Shown: one piece after another, positions 8,316-15,314 of the stretch
How the letters are laid out: every line of letters starts with the position of its first letter
How positions within the stretch are numbered: position 1 is the stretch's first letter
Source: RGIG2134 sp964461115
GTDB taxonomy: Bacteria; Cyanobacteriota; Vampirovibrionia; Gastranaerophilales; Gastranaerophilaceae
Assembly: GCA_964461115.1 (NCBI GenBank)
Contig: CAYWSX010000017.1
Location: 1 to 25,583, forward strand
DNA: 25,583 nucleotides
Direction of reading: 5' to 3'
Program-made: the position numbers and the translations under genes
Notes under the pieces: model-generated
What the model was told of the DNA's origin: nothing
Databases searched by the model: none
What the model saw: only the letters and a program-made list of their open reading frames with translations

Positions 8316-9347
8316 CTATTCGGATTTTTGAGTTTCAGAGTTCTGTTCTGTTGAGGCATTTATTGGTTGATTGTCTTTTATTGCATTTATTCTCTTTGTT
8401 TCGGAAGAATAAATTTCATTCAAAATTAATACATTTTTTGCGGCTTCCGTGTCCTCTCCGGTTAATTTGAGAGCTGCGTCAGAAATACCTTTAACCTTAT
8501 TAATTGCTTGAATATGTTCAGCACGATACTGTTCTTGTTCCTGCTTATTCATTTTGATTACGGTGTTTTGTGCACTTTCTTGTTTTTTGAATTTGTTTCT
8601 CAGTACAATAATTTCAACCCTTCTGTTTTCTGCTCTTCCCCGAGGGGTGTTATTTGCGGCAATAGGTCTTGTGGAGCCGAAACCGACAGGCGTAAACAGG
8701 TCAGGATGAAGTTTGAATCTGTCTATCATATAACGGACGATTGAGCAGGCACGCGCGCTTGAGAGTTCCCAATTTGAAGGATAAATTTTATTTGAAAACG
8801 GCAGATTATCAGAATTTCCTTCTATTCTGATGTTATGCATCATAAATTTCTGAGAAATAAGAACGCCGACTTTATCAAGCTTTGCTAAGGCGCTGGGTTC
8901 GAGTTTGGCGGAAGCTGATTTGAATAAAATATTTGAATCATTTAATTTTATGACCAAACCGCGCTCATCAACAGTTGCACTGACCCCTTCGAGTTCCTTG
9001 TTTTTCGCCATTTCGTCAATTTCTTTTTTGATTTCCTCGTATGATTCCTGTTCATATTTCGGGCTGAGATATTCCATCATCAATGAAGAAATAACAGAAT
9101 CTGCGCTGGTTTTATCCATTATATTATCGCCCTTTGTATCCATAATGCCCTCAGAACCCTGCATTATGCTTGGACGGTCGAAAGCTGCTCTGAGTGATTC
9201 TTCCAGCTTGGAAAACTCTGAAATATCAACCTGAGACAGTGCATATAGGACAACAAAAGTTGCAAAAAGCAGCGTGATGAAGTCGGCGTATGATACAAGC
9301 CACCGCTCTAAATTTTCATGTTCTTCGTGTTTTGGTTTTCTGCCCAT
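8316..9347 (-). CDS. motB: MotB-type stator protein (OmpA-like peptidoglycan binding)
   Basis: MotB forms the ion channel of the flagellar stator with MotA and anchors it to peptidoglycan. Residues 16-38 are the single transmembrane helix, holding the essential ion-binding aspartate D22 in the SYADFITLLFA motif. A linker (40-125) leads to an OmpA-like domain (about 130-250) with the PSNWELSSARA and GRAENRRVEI motifs used for binding diaminopimelate peptidoglycan. The protein is 343 residues long because of a charged extension of about 90 residues after the OmpA domain, which most MotB proteins lack. Its ATG directly follows the motA stop codon (TAAATG). Proton versus sodium use cannot be settled here. 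A non-flagellar MotB-like stator is the alternative. Confidence 0.9.
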   Translation of the reverse strand: MGRKPKHEEHENLERWLVSYADFITLLFATFVVLYALSQVDISEFSKLEESLRAAFDRPSIMQGSEGIMDTKGDNIMDKTSADSVISSLMMEYLSPKYEQESYEEIKKEIDEMAKNKELEGVSATVDERGLVIKLNDSNILFKSASAKLEPSALAKLDKVGVLISQKFMMHNIRIEGNSDNLPFSNKIYPSNWELSSARACSIVRYMIDRFKLHPDLFTPVGFGSTRPIAANNTPRGRAENRRVEIIVLRNKFKKQESAQNTVIKMNKQEQEQYRAEHIQAINKVKGISDAALKLTGEDTEAAKNVLILNEIYSSETKRINAIKDNQPINASTEQNSETQKSE

Positions 9348-10112
9348 TTATGCTGCTTTTTCCATGTGTTTGTCTAAAATGTATGCGTTAAGTTTTCTTT
9401 CAACCAGCGCAGGGCTTTCACCCGCTTGTATAGAAAGGATACCAACAATAATAATTTCTTTAATATTAAATACTTTTGCGTACTTTGTTTTAATTTTTGT
9501 GCTGAATGGTAAAAATACTAAATTGGCTGCAAATAAGCCGTAAATCGTTGCAACGAATGCAACTGCGATACCCGCACCCAGCTTTGTCGGGTCAGAAAGG
9601 TTTTGCATAACCTGAATAAGCCCCATAACCGCACCGATGATACCAAAGGTCGGTGAATATGCACCCGCTGATTCCCATACTTTTGCCCCGCCTGCAACTT
9701 CTTCTTCAAGCCGGCCAAACTGTGTTTCGAGCATTTCTTTTACTAAAGATGGATCAACGCCGTCTGAAACTGCTTCCAGCCCGAGTTTTAAGAGTGGGTC
9801 TGAGGCAAATTGTGCTTCTTTTTCAAGCGAAATTATACCTTCACGGCGGGCTTTGGTTGAAAACTGTGTTATTTCAGAAATAATGTCGCTGGCATTGGCT
9901 TTTGGCATACCGTAAACATCTTTTAAAAGTACAAATGCCATTTTAAGCTGGTCAGCAGGGAAACTTACAATAACTGCACCGATAGTACCGCCGATAACAA
10001 TCATACCCGCGGTAACCTGCATAAGCTGTCCGATGTTTCCGCCTTCGAGCGCTTGTCCGCCCAGCAACATCGCTGTCCCTATAATAAATCCTAATATCGA
10101 CGTTAAATCCAT
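9348..10112 (-). CDS. motA: MotA/PomA-type stator protein
   Basis: MotA is the five-copy membrane subunit of the motor stator that converts ion flow to torque. The 254-residue length matches the PomA/MotA branch. Hydrophobic helices lie at about 1-20, 32-51, 150-170 and 181-203. The conserved SPTFG motif provides the proline at 154 near the MotB aspartate. The cytoplasmic loop carries R89/R90 and E97, matching the charged residues that touch FliG. The ATG has a clear GGAGT site (10118-10122) 5 bases upstream. It leads a four-gene minus-strand unit with motB, a TPR protein and a diguanylate cyclase. No other flagellar gene is in the window, so assignment to a flagellum rests on family membership. 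Confidence 0.93.
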   Translation of the reverse strand: MDLTSILGFIIGTAMLLGGQALEGGNIGQLMQVTAGMIVIGGTIGAVIVSFPADQLKMAFVLLKDVYGMPKANASDIISEITQFSTKARREGIISLEKEAQFASDPLLKLGLEAVSDGVDPSLVKEMLETQFGRLEEEVAGGAKVWESAGAYSPTFGIIGAVMGLIQVMQNLSDPTKLGAGIAVAFVATIYGLFAANLVFLPFSTKIKTKYAKVFNIKEIIIVGILSIQAGESPALVERKLNAYILDKHMEKAA

Positions 10113-10134
10113 TTAGTACTCCAAATAATTAATT

Positions 10135-10140
10135 ATTATA
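10135..10140 (-). promoter_or_regulatory. Candidate -10 element of motA operon
   Basis: Read on the minus strand this is TATAAT, 22 bases before the motA ATG, with the GGAGT ribosome binding site between them. The predicted 5' leader would be about 16 bases. The surrounding 10123-10200 is extremely AT-rich, so chance matches are likely, and no good -35 box is visible. Confidence 0.35.
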
Positions 10141-10218
10141 CATATACATATAATATTAAATAATATTTATTCACATAGAAAATCATTTAATTGGTTTATT
10201 TACGCGGGCTTTATTTAG

Positions 10219-10236
10219 CTAAACTGCATAGTTTAG
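10219..10236. promoter_or_regulatory. Perfect 7-bp inverted repeat, possible operator
   Basis: CTAAACT and AGTTTAG flank the 4-base centre GCAT. It lies in the divergent gap between motA and the ribbon-helix-helix gene, 56 bases before the -10 of the latter. Ribbon-helix-helix regulators often bind short palindromes upstream of their own gene, so this is a reasonable candidate site. No T-run follows, so it does not look like a terminator. Confidence 0.35.
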
Positions 10237-10288
10237 GTTAAATATTGTAAAATACATGCAAAAAGTATATAGAAAACATATCTTTTTA

Positions 10289-10297
10289 TGTTATAAT
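10289..10297 (+). promoter_or_regulatory. Candidate extended -10 promoter of regulator operon
   Basis: TGTTATAAT matches the extended -10 consensus (TG, one base, TATAAT), which compensates for the absence of a good -35 box. It lies 35 bases before the ATG at 10333. GGGAG (10317-10321) is the ribosome binding site in between. Confidence 0.55.
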
Positions 10298-10332
10298 GTT
10301 TTTCGTGGATAAAAGTGGGAGAACTTTTAATT

Positions 10333-10521
10333 ATGGCTCGTATATTGATTTCAATGCCCGATGAATTTTTGAACAAAGTAGATTCTGTTGCAGACGGTGA
10401 ACAACGCTCCAGAAGCGAACTTATCAGAGAAGCATTGCGTTCATACATCAGACGTTCAAGAATAACTAACGTTGAAAAGGCAAATACTAACGCTCAAATG
10501 CTTGAACAAATTTTAGATTAA
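10333..10521 (+). CDS. Ribbon-helix-helix (CopG/MetJ-type) DNA-binding protein
   Basis: This 62-residue protein has the ribbon-helix-helix pattern: a short beta strand (about 2-7, ARILISM), helix 1 (PDEFLNKVDSVA), a turn, and helix 2 beginning at RSRSELIREAL. It would bind DNA as a dimer through the paired strand. The ATG at 10333 is preferred over an upstream GTG at 10315, because that GTG is part of the GGGAG ribosome binding site serving 10333. The family includes antitoxins (EndoAI-like) and metabolic regulators. No toxin gene follows; the next gene, 19 bases downstream, is a CMP-sugar synthetase, so a stand-alone regulator is the simpler reading. Its targets are unknown, and autoregulation through the palindrome at 10219-10236 is possible. 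Confidence 0.85.
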   Translation: MARILISMPDEFLNKVDSVADGEQRSRSELIREALRSYIRRSRITNVEKANTNAQMLEQILD

Positions 10522-10540
10522 TACAGATTACGGAAGACTA

Positions 10541-11254
10541 ATGGAATTTTTGGCAATAATCCCTGCCCGCGGCGGCTCAAAAGGCATTCCGCGGAAAAAT
10601 GTGAAGCTGCTTGCGGGGCGTCCCTTGATTTATCATTCCGTCAAGGCGGCTTTAGATTCGAAATATATTAACAGAGTTGTTTTATCGACGGAAGATAAGG
10701 AAATCGCTCAAGTCGCTGCTGATTGTGGTGCTGAGGTTGTTTGGCGTCCTGCTGAACTTGCTCAGGATGAGACTAAAACGGCTCCTGTTCTTTTAAATGT
10801 AGTTGAGCAGCTTGAAAAAACAGGGTATATACCTGATGTTGTGGTGCTTTTGCAGGCAACCTGCCCGCTTCGTGATACTAAAAGATTAGATGAAACAATC
10901 GAACTTTTCCTCAATAGTTCGGATTGCGACAGTACATTTTGTGTCAAAAAAATCGGTACAACACACGCAAAATGGCGTAAAAACCATGATGGAACAGTTT
11001 TAGGGCTTTATGATTACAGAAATCGCCCGCGCAGACAGGATACAGATGAGCATTTTGATCTTATGTGCGAAACAGGCGAGACTTACATTATAAAAACAGA
11101 GGCTTTGAAAAAGGTTAAAGATTTTATCGGAGAAAAACCAATTTTTCACGTAGTTGACGCTTGCGTGGATATTGATACACCAAAAGACTTTGAATATGCA
11201 GAAAAGATGATTTATAACAGGGAAAGAGAACATGAAACAGTACATAACTCATGA
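10541..11254 (+). CDS. CMP-nonulosonate (acylneuraminate-type) cytidylyltransferase
   Basis: The enzyme family activates a nine-carbon sugar acid (sialic, legionaminic or pseudaminic acid) with CTP to give the CMP-sugar used by glycosyltransferases. The N-terminal IPARGGSKGIPRKN motif (residues 7-20) is the CTP-binding loop, followed by further family motifs: a LLQATCPLR stretch, a PRRQD motif in the middle and an IDTP-x-D metal site near the C-terminus. The 237-residue length is normal for single-domain NeuA/PseF/NeuA-like enzymes. Which sugar is used cannot be told, and no partner synthase (NeuB/PseI/LegI) is in the window. It overlaps the mscS-type gene by 23 bases and shares a transcription unit with glycosyltransferase 12088-12768, which hints at a surface glycan. 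Confidence 0.9.
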   Translation: MEFLAIIPARGGSKGIPRKNVKLLAGRPLIYHSVKAALDSKYINRVVLSTEDKEIAQVAADCGAEVVWRPAELAQDETKTAPVLLNVVEQLEKTGYIPDVVVLLQATCPLRDTKRLDETIELFLNSSDCDSTFCVKKIGTTHAKWRKNHDGTVLGLYDYRNRPRRQDTDEHFDLMCETGETYIIKTEALKKVKDFIGEKPIFHVVDACVDIDTPKDFEYAEKMIYNREREHETVHNS

Positions 11255-12086
11255 AACATTAATCACGTTTGCGGAGAAATTTGCAGGTGGGCTTTTTACT
11301 TGCGTAATATATTGTGCGGTAGCTTTTGCGTTGATTAAGGTGATAAATTTTCTCATCAAAAAAATGTTTGCTCGTATTATAGAATCTAATGAAAGCTTTG
11401 AGTTTAAAAAACAGGCGGCGACTGTAAAAAACCTTATAAAATCTGCTACTGACGCGCTTATAATAGTTGTTGTCGGTTTGGCGCTTTTGGCAAAGTTTAA
11501 TATTGATATCCGACCGCTTCTCGCTGCAGCAGGGGTTGTCGGTGTGGCCGTCGGTTTTGCTTCACGCAGATTTGTTGAAGATATTATTATGGGTCTTTTT
11601 ATTCTTATAGAAGGTCAGATTCGTGTCGGGGATGTTGTTACAATCGATAGTCATACAGGAACGGTTGAAAAAATCACATTAAAAATGATTATTCTTCGCA
11701 ACATGCAAGGCCATGTTCACTACATAAGAAATGGCATAATTAACGTTATTACAAATCAGACAAGAGAATACGCTTTTCCTCTGATAGATATTGGTGTCTC
11801 TTATGACGCGGATTTGGACAAAGTTACGGAGGTTATCAGGTCGGTCGCTTCTGAGCTTCGTCAGGATGAAAAATTCAGCCCGTATATTTTAGATGATGTT
11901 GAGATTTTAGGGCTGGAGAAATTTGCGGACAGCTCCGTAATTATTCGTTTGAGAATTCGTACAAAAGCGCAGCACCAGTGGTTTATTGGTAGAGAAATTA
12001 ATCGGCGTATTAAAATTGCATTTAAAAAAGAAGGCATTTCAATCCCATTCCCGCAAAGAGATTTGCATATCAAAAAAGGCGAGTAG
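11232..12086 (+). CDS. MscS-family mechanosensitive ion channel
   Basis: The family opens under membrane tension to release solutes during hypo-osmotic shock. The 284-residue protein has hydrophobic helices at about 17-42 and 74-90 and a glycine/alanine-rich pore helix at about 95-127 (AAAGVVGVAVGF, then a second hydrophobic half). The cytoplasmic beta-domain follows with the GDVVTIDSHTGTVEKI stretch, and an alpha/beta domain extends to the C-terminus. It resembles the short YkuT-type branch. An unusual pair of arginines (R112-R113) sits at the bend of the pore helix. The ATG is inside the end of the upstream gene, with GGAAAGAG (11221-11228) as the ribosome binding site. The glycosyltransferase starts one base after its stop. 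Confidence 0.93.
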   Translation: MKQYITHETLITFAEKFAGGLFTCVIYCAVAFALIKVINFLIKKMFARIIESNESFEFKKQAATVKNLIKSATDALIIVVVGLALLAKFNIDIRPLLAAAGVVGVAVGFASRRFVEDIIMGLFILIEGQIRVGDVVTIDSHTGTVEKITLKMIILRNMQGHVHYIRNGIINVITNQTREYAFPLIDIGVSYDADLDKVTEVIRSVASELRQDEKFSPYILDDVEILGLEKFADSSVIIRLRIRTKAQHQWFIGREINRRIKIAFKKEGISIPFPQRDLHIKKGE

Positions 12087-12087
12087 C

Positions 12088-12768
12088 ATGAGCGGAAGCC
12101 TTAAAATTGTTACGGTAGTGAATGATTTTGATACTTTTAGCCGCTGTATCGGAGAGAATTCTCACTTAAAAGATTCTGAGGTAATTGTTTTTGATAATAA
12201 TGTGGAAAATATCGGAGTTGCAGAGCGCTACAACTCTTTTATAGACACGCTCGATGAGAATAGCGACTTTTGGATTGGTTTTTTACATCAAGATTTTATC
12301 TTCAATGAAAATCCGCTGAAGAAGCTCGAAAATCTTCCGAAAAATGCCATATATGGTGCAGTTGGTATTGCGCGGCAGCTTTTTTATTGGCAATTTCAGC
12401 CAAAATTCATTTTCAAAATATACCGCCGCTGTATGCTGGGACAGATTTTTCAAGGCGAAGAAAATAAAACCGTAGGAAATGTAACTTCGGGCAATCCAAA
12501 GGTTAAAACGGTTGATTGTTGCTGTGTTATTGTACATTCATCGCTTATATATCAGGCAGGTCTTAGGTTTGACGAAAATTTAAAATTTCATATGTATGCC
12601 GAAGATTTTTGTATAAGCGCGCGCAAAAAAAATATAGAGTCGCGCGTTGTACAGTTTGACGCAAGGCATTTGAGCGGAGGGACTTTTAACGAAGAACTCA
12701 AAAAAAGCGCGGAATACGTAAAAACCAAACACAAAATCCTAAGAATCAGCTCTACGTGCTTTAAATAG
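12088..12768 (+). CDS. Glycosyltransferase-like protein, StrF-type
   Basis: The 226-residue protein has a GT-A-like start (KIVTVVNDF, residues 6-14), an F-L-H-Q-D-F motif at 66-71 in the position of the nucleotide-sugar DxD region, and a later LRFDE...MYAEDFCI segment (159-176) typical of this group. It resembles the short StrF-like family 2 glycosyltransferases (Pfam Glyco_tranf_2_5), a match recalled from memory. I chose the ATG at 12088, one base after the mscS stop, because the longer frame from 11986 would lie inside the channel gene. Co-transcription with a CMP-sugar synthetase suggests surface glycan assembly. Donor and acceptor are unknown. Its last 30 bases overlap the convergent glycosyltransferase gene. 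Confidence 0.8.
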   Translation: MSGSLKIVTVVNDFDTFSRCIGENSHLKDSEVIVFDNNVENIGVAERYNSFIDTLDENSDFWIGFLHQDFIFNENPLKKLENLPKNAIYGAVGIARQLFYWQFQPKFIFKIYRRCMLGQIFQGEENKTVGNVTSGNPKVKTVDCCCVIVHSSLIYQAGLRFDENLKFHMYAEDFCISARKKNIESRVVQFDARHLSGGTFNEELKKSAEYVKTKHKILRISSTCFK

Positions 12769-13614
12769 GTCTTTTATCCGGCAAGGTATTTTCCTTTTCA
12801 AATAAATCATTGTATAAATTAATATAGATAAAAATCGGTTTTGTTCTGCCGAATATTGTGCCGAGAGTTTAGGTTTGCGTGTGAAGAGCTTTGTTATTTC
12901 ATAAATAAAAAGCCCTCGCTCAATATGGTGTTTGTATGTTTTCATTGCTTTAGAGAGGTAGCTTGTTTGGTGATGACGCCAAAATGTAAGTTTTTTATTT
13001 ACAAAGCAGAATTTACTTTTCTCTGCCATCTGCCACCAGAGCCAGTAGTCTAAAATAGGTTCTGCAGTTGGTTTTATATTGCATTTTAACAGGTCACTTT
13101 TTTTGCACATAACACAAGAAAAAGTCGGAACAATATTTTCGTTCCCGAAACAGTCAAAAACATCTTTTACGTCTTGATTTCCCCATATTTTATAAAGTCT
13201 GTCAAAATATTCTTGAAAAATTTCTTTTCGTCTCTCGTTTCCGAAAATCTCAGTATCATTATATATGAAGTTGATTTCAGGGTGCGTGTCCAATGCTTTA
13301 AATTTTTCTTCGAGGTATTCGGGAGCCCAGTAGTCATCGCTTTCCAGGAATGCAACCCAATCTGAGGAAGCTTTTTCGATTCCAAGCAATACAGACTCTC
13401 TAAGCCCTTTGTTTTGACCGTTTTTATGTTTGAAAAGTTTTATTCGTTTGTCTTTTTTGCAATATTCGTTGATAACTTCGAGAGAATTATCTTTTGAACC
13501 ATCATCTACAATAATCAATTCCCAATCAGACACACTCTGCGAAATCACGCTTTCTATTGCCTCTGGAAGAAAATTTTCGTAGTTGTAACTAGTCATTATG
13601 ATTGATGTTTTCAT
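12739..13614 (-). CDS. Family 2 glycosyltransferase
   Basis: The GT-A fold is clear: TSIIMTSYN at the N-terminus, VDDGS at 36-40 and an ESDD motif at 91-94 for metal and nucleotide-sugar binding. A WLWWQMAEKS stretch marks the acceptor side. The length of 291 residues and the absence of membrane helices suggest a cytosolic or peripheral enzyme. It would transfer a sugar to a lipid- or protein-linked acceptor; substrates cannot be predicted. The family start is well placed although the ribosome binding site is poor, and a minus-strand TATAGT (13626-13631) would give an almost leaderless transcript. It faces the other glycosyltransferase tail to tail with a 30-base overlap. Confidence 0.92.
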   Translation of the reverse strand: MKTSIIMTSYNYENFLPEAIESVISQSVSDWELIIVDDGSKDNSLEVINEYCKKDKRIKLFKHKNGQNKGLRESVLLGIEKASSDWVAFLESDDYWAPEYLEEKFKALDTHPEINFIYNDTEIFGNERRKEIFQEYFDRLYKIWGNQDVKDVFDCFGNENIVPTFSCVMCKKSDLLKCNIKPTAEPILDYWLWWQMAEKSKFCFVNKKLTFWRHHQTSYLSKAMKTYKHHIERGLFIYEITKLFTRKPKLSAQYSAEQNRFLSILIYTMIYLKRKIPCRIKDLFKARRADS

Positions 13615-13630
13615 AGAAAAATTGTACTAT
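13602..13630 (+). promoter_or_regulatory. Candidate promoter of the 13670-15314 operon
   Basis: TTGATG (13602-13607) and TACTAT (13625-13630) are spaced by 17 bases, 40 bases before the small Cys-rich gene at 13670. The -35 lies within the first codons of the divergent glycosyltransferase gene, so the two genes would have overlapping control regions. Confidence 0.45.
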
Positions 13631-13669
13631 AAAATTGTTGGAACATTAAATTATGCTAAGGGATTTAAA

Positions 13670-13852
13670 ATGGACGGCGAAAATAAAAAAAGTTTTTTGG
13701 GTATCATGTTTGAGTGCTGCAACGTGTATGCAAGAGTATACAAAAACAAAGAAGGTACCGCATATGTTGGCAGATGTCCGAAGTGTCTGCGCCGGGTGAG
13801 TGTAAAAGTCGGACAGGGTGGAACGAATCAAAGATTTTTCAAGGCAAGATAA
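13670..13852 (+). CDS. Small zinc-ribbon-like protein
   Basis: The 60-residue protein has two cysteine pairs, C16-C17 and C36-x2-C39, in the arrangement ECCNVY ... GRCPKCLRR, consistent with one structural zinc site. It ends in a GGTNQRFF motif that I recall from short conserved proteins of unknown function in several phyla. I chose ATG 13670 over 13598 because AAGGG (13658-13662) is correctly placed before it, and the upstream 24 codons overlap the promoter region and the divergent gene. It is first in a unit with the PepT-like peptidase, 14 bases upstream of that gene. Its function is unknown; nucleic-acid or protein binding is possible. Confidence 0.8.
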   Translation: MDGENKKSFLGIMFECCNVYARVYKNKEGTAYVGRCPKCLRRVSVKVGQGGTNQRFFKAR

Positions 13853-13866
13853 TTAAAGGAGAAAAT

Positions 13867-15078
13867 ATGGAAAGTTTATTGTGTTTATTTTGTATGCTGG
13901 TGAAAATCCCTTCACCGTCGCTTCAAGAGCAGGCGGTTGCGCAAAAAATCGTGCAGACTTTCCAAGAACTTCATATAGATACCCATCAGGACAAATACGG
14001 CAACGTTTACGCTAAAATTGACGCGACCGATACTTCAAAAAAATCGATTTTGCTTTCGGCGCATATGGATGTGGTGGGTGACGCTTCACCTGTAAATATT
14101 GTTTATTCAGCGGACAAACAATTTGTAGAAACCGACAAAACAAGGACGCTTGGGGCCGATGACAAAGCGGGTGTTTCGCAGGCGATTTGGCTTGCCAAAA
14201 AAATCAAAGAAAATAAAGCTCTAAAACATGGCGGCTTGGAAATTGTCTTCACTCGAGACGAGGAGCAGGGCATGACGGGTATTCACAATGTTGAGTTTAA
14301 TAAGTTGAAATCAGACTATGTTGTTGTCTTGGACTCTGATAAACTCGGCAAGCTTGAGGTTTCGGGTGCCGGCTATACAAAAATGCTTTTGACTGTAAAA
14401 ACCCATAAAGGCGGGCATTCAGGCATGGATATTCAGGACGAAACAAGAGTTAATGCTGTGAATGTTATTTCTGAAGTTGTTGCAGTGTTGCCTCATGGGG
14501 TATACAAGAATGATGAAACAGGTGTAATCACTTCGCTCAATGCAGGCGCAATAGTTGCAGGCGGGGTAAAGAATATTTCGTCGGAGCTAAGCGGTGCGGC
14601 ATACTCAAAAGAACTTGCAGAAAACGCGATGGACAATATTATAAACACCGACGCATTTGCAATTTATTCCATACGCAGTTCAGATAAATCAGTCGAAAAA
14701 CAGCTTATACAAGATATCGAAAAAACAGTCTGCAATTTCAATAAAAAATATGAAGGGAAAGCGGTTGTGAGTCTTGAGTTTAGTGAACATTTAAAGCCTT
14801 TTGAGCGTGCAAACGACAATACTTTGATTGAGGTAGTAAAACGTGCCGGAAAAGCTTCGGGTGTTGATGTTGAAGTTTCCTCATTCCACGCAGGAGCGGA
14901 AACGCACGTATATGCGCATGAAAAAAATGCTGAAGGGCGGATATTTAAACCCTATCTCATAGGTATTGCAGATATTTATAATATGCACTCATCTGATGAA
15001 AAACTTGATATAAAATCTTTTGAAAAAGGTGCGGAGTTCATAGAAAATGTATTTCTTGAGTTTAACGGGGCTAAATAA
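13867..15078 (+). CDS. M20-family metallopeptidase, tripeptidase T-like
   Basis: A 403-residue dinuclear zinc peptidase. The metal-binding motifs are intact: SAHMDVVG with H66 and D68, GADDKAG with bridging D98, and TRDEEQG with catalytic E132 and metal-binding E133. A VVLDSD motif and a C-terminal MHSSDE histidine follow. The GGHSG region marks the inserted dimerisation domain. The family removes the N-terminal residue of tripeptides (PepT) or cleaves related small peptides in the cytosol. Start 13867 is chosen because AAAGGAG (13855-13861) precedes it by 5 bases; the frame open from 13714 runs through the upstream gene. Its stop overlaps the next start (TAATG). Confidence 0.93.
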   Translation: MESLLCLFCMLVKIPSPSLQEQAVAQKIVQTFQELHIDTHQDKYGNVYAKIDATDTSKKSILLSAHMDVVGDASPVNIVYSADKQFVETDKTRTLGADDKAGVSQAIWLAKKIKENKALKHGGLEIVFTRDEEQGMTGIHNVEFNKLKSDYVVVLDSDKLGKLEVSGAGYTKMLLTVKTHKGGHSGMDIQDETRVNAVNVISEVVAVLPHGVYKNDETGVITSLNAGAIVAGGVKNISSELSGAAYSKELAENAMDNIINTDAFAIYSIRSSDKSVEKQLIQDIEKTVCNFNKKYEGKAVVSLEFSEHLKPFERANDNTLIEVVKRAGKASGVDVEVSSFHAGAETHVYAHEKNAEGRIFKPYLIGIADIYNMHSSDEKLDIKSFEKGAEFIENVFLEFNGAK

Positions 15079-15314
15079 TGTATATTATTGAGCTGATTAA
15101 CAAAATTAAGCAAAAAAGAAAGCAGCAATCGGTGCCGAAGCTTGATGAATTTATAGACGGAACTGTTGACGAAATTGAAGACGCGCTAACCTGCGAGCAT
15201 GTTTTTATGCCGATAGACAGCACAAAAACAGTTCTTGCATGTTCAAAGTGCGGTTATGTAATAAAAAACTCTAAAATGAAGTTTGATGAAACTGATAAAA
15301 ATCCGTTTTTGTAG
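15078..15314 (+). CDS. Small Cys/His-rich hypothetical protein
   Basis: The 78-residue protein starts with a basic helix (IELINKIKQKRKQQ) and an acidic middle, followed by a possible zinc knuckle: C39-x-H41 and C55-x2-C58-G. I do not recognise the family. Its ATG overlaps the stop of the peptidase gene (TAATG), so translation is coupled. Its own stop directly abuts the stop of the convergent TPR gene. With the 13670 gene, it means the peptidase is flanked by two small cysteine proteins in one unit. Confidence 0.75.
   Translation: MYIIELINKIKQKRKQQSVPKLDEFIDGTVDEIEDALTCEHVFMPIDSTKTVLACSKCGYVIKNSKMKFDETDKNPFL

Noticed and set aside
8316..10112. MotAB-like pair as ZorA/ZorB of a Zorya defence system
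   Set aside because: MotA has normal length without the long cytoplasmic tail of ZorA, and no ZorC/ZorD or helicase/nuclease gene follows. The neighbours are a TPR protein and a diguanylate cyclase.
10333..10521. Type II toxin-antitoxin module
   Set aside because: Only the antitoxin-like ribbon-helix-helix protein is present; the next gene encodes a clear cytidylyltransferase and no short toxin frame lies on either side.
11986..12087. Longer N-terminus for the StrF-like glycosyltransferase
   Set aside because: This segment overlaps the conserved end of the mscS-type gene. The ATG at 12088 fits the family start and follows the mscS stop by one base.
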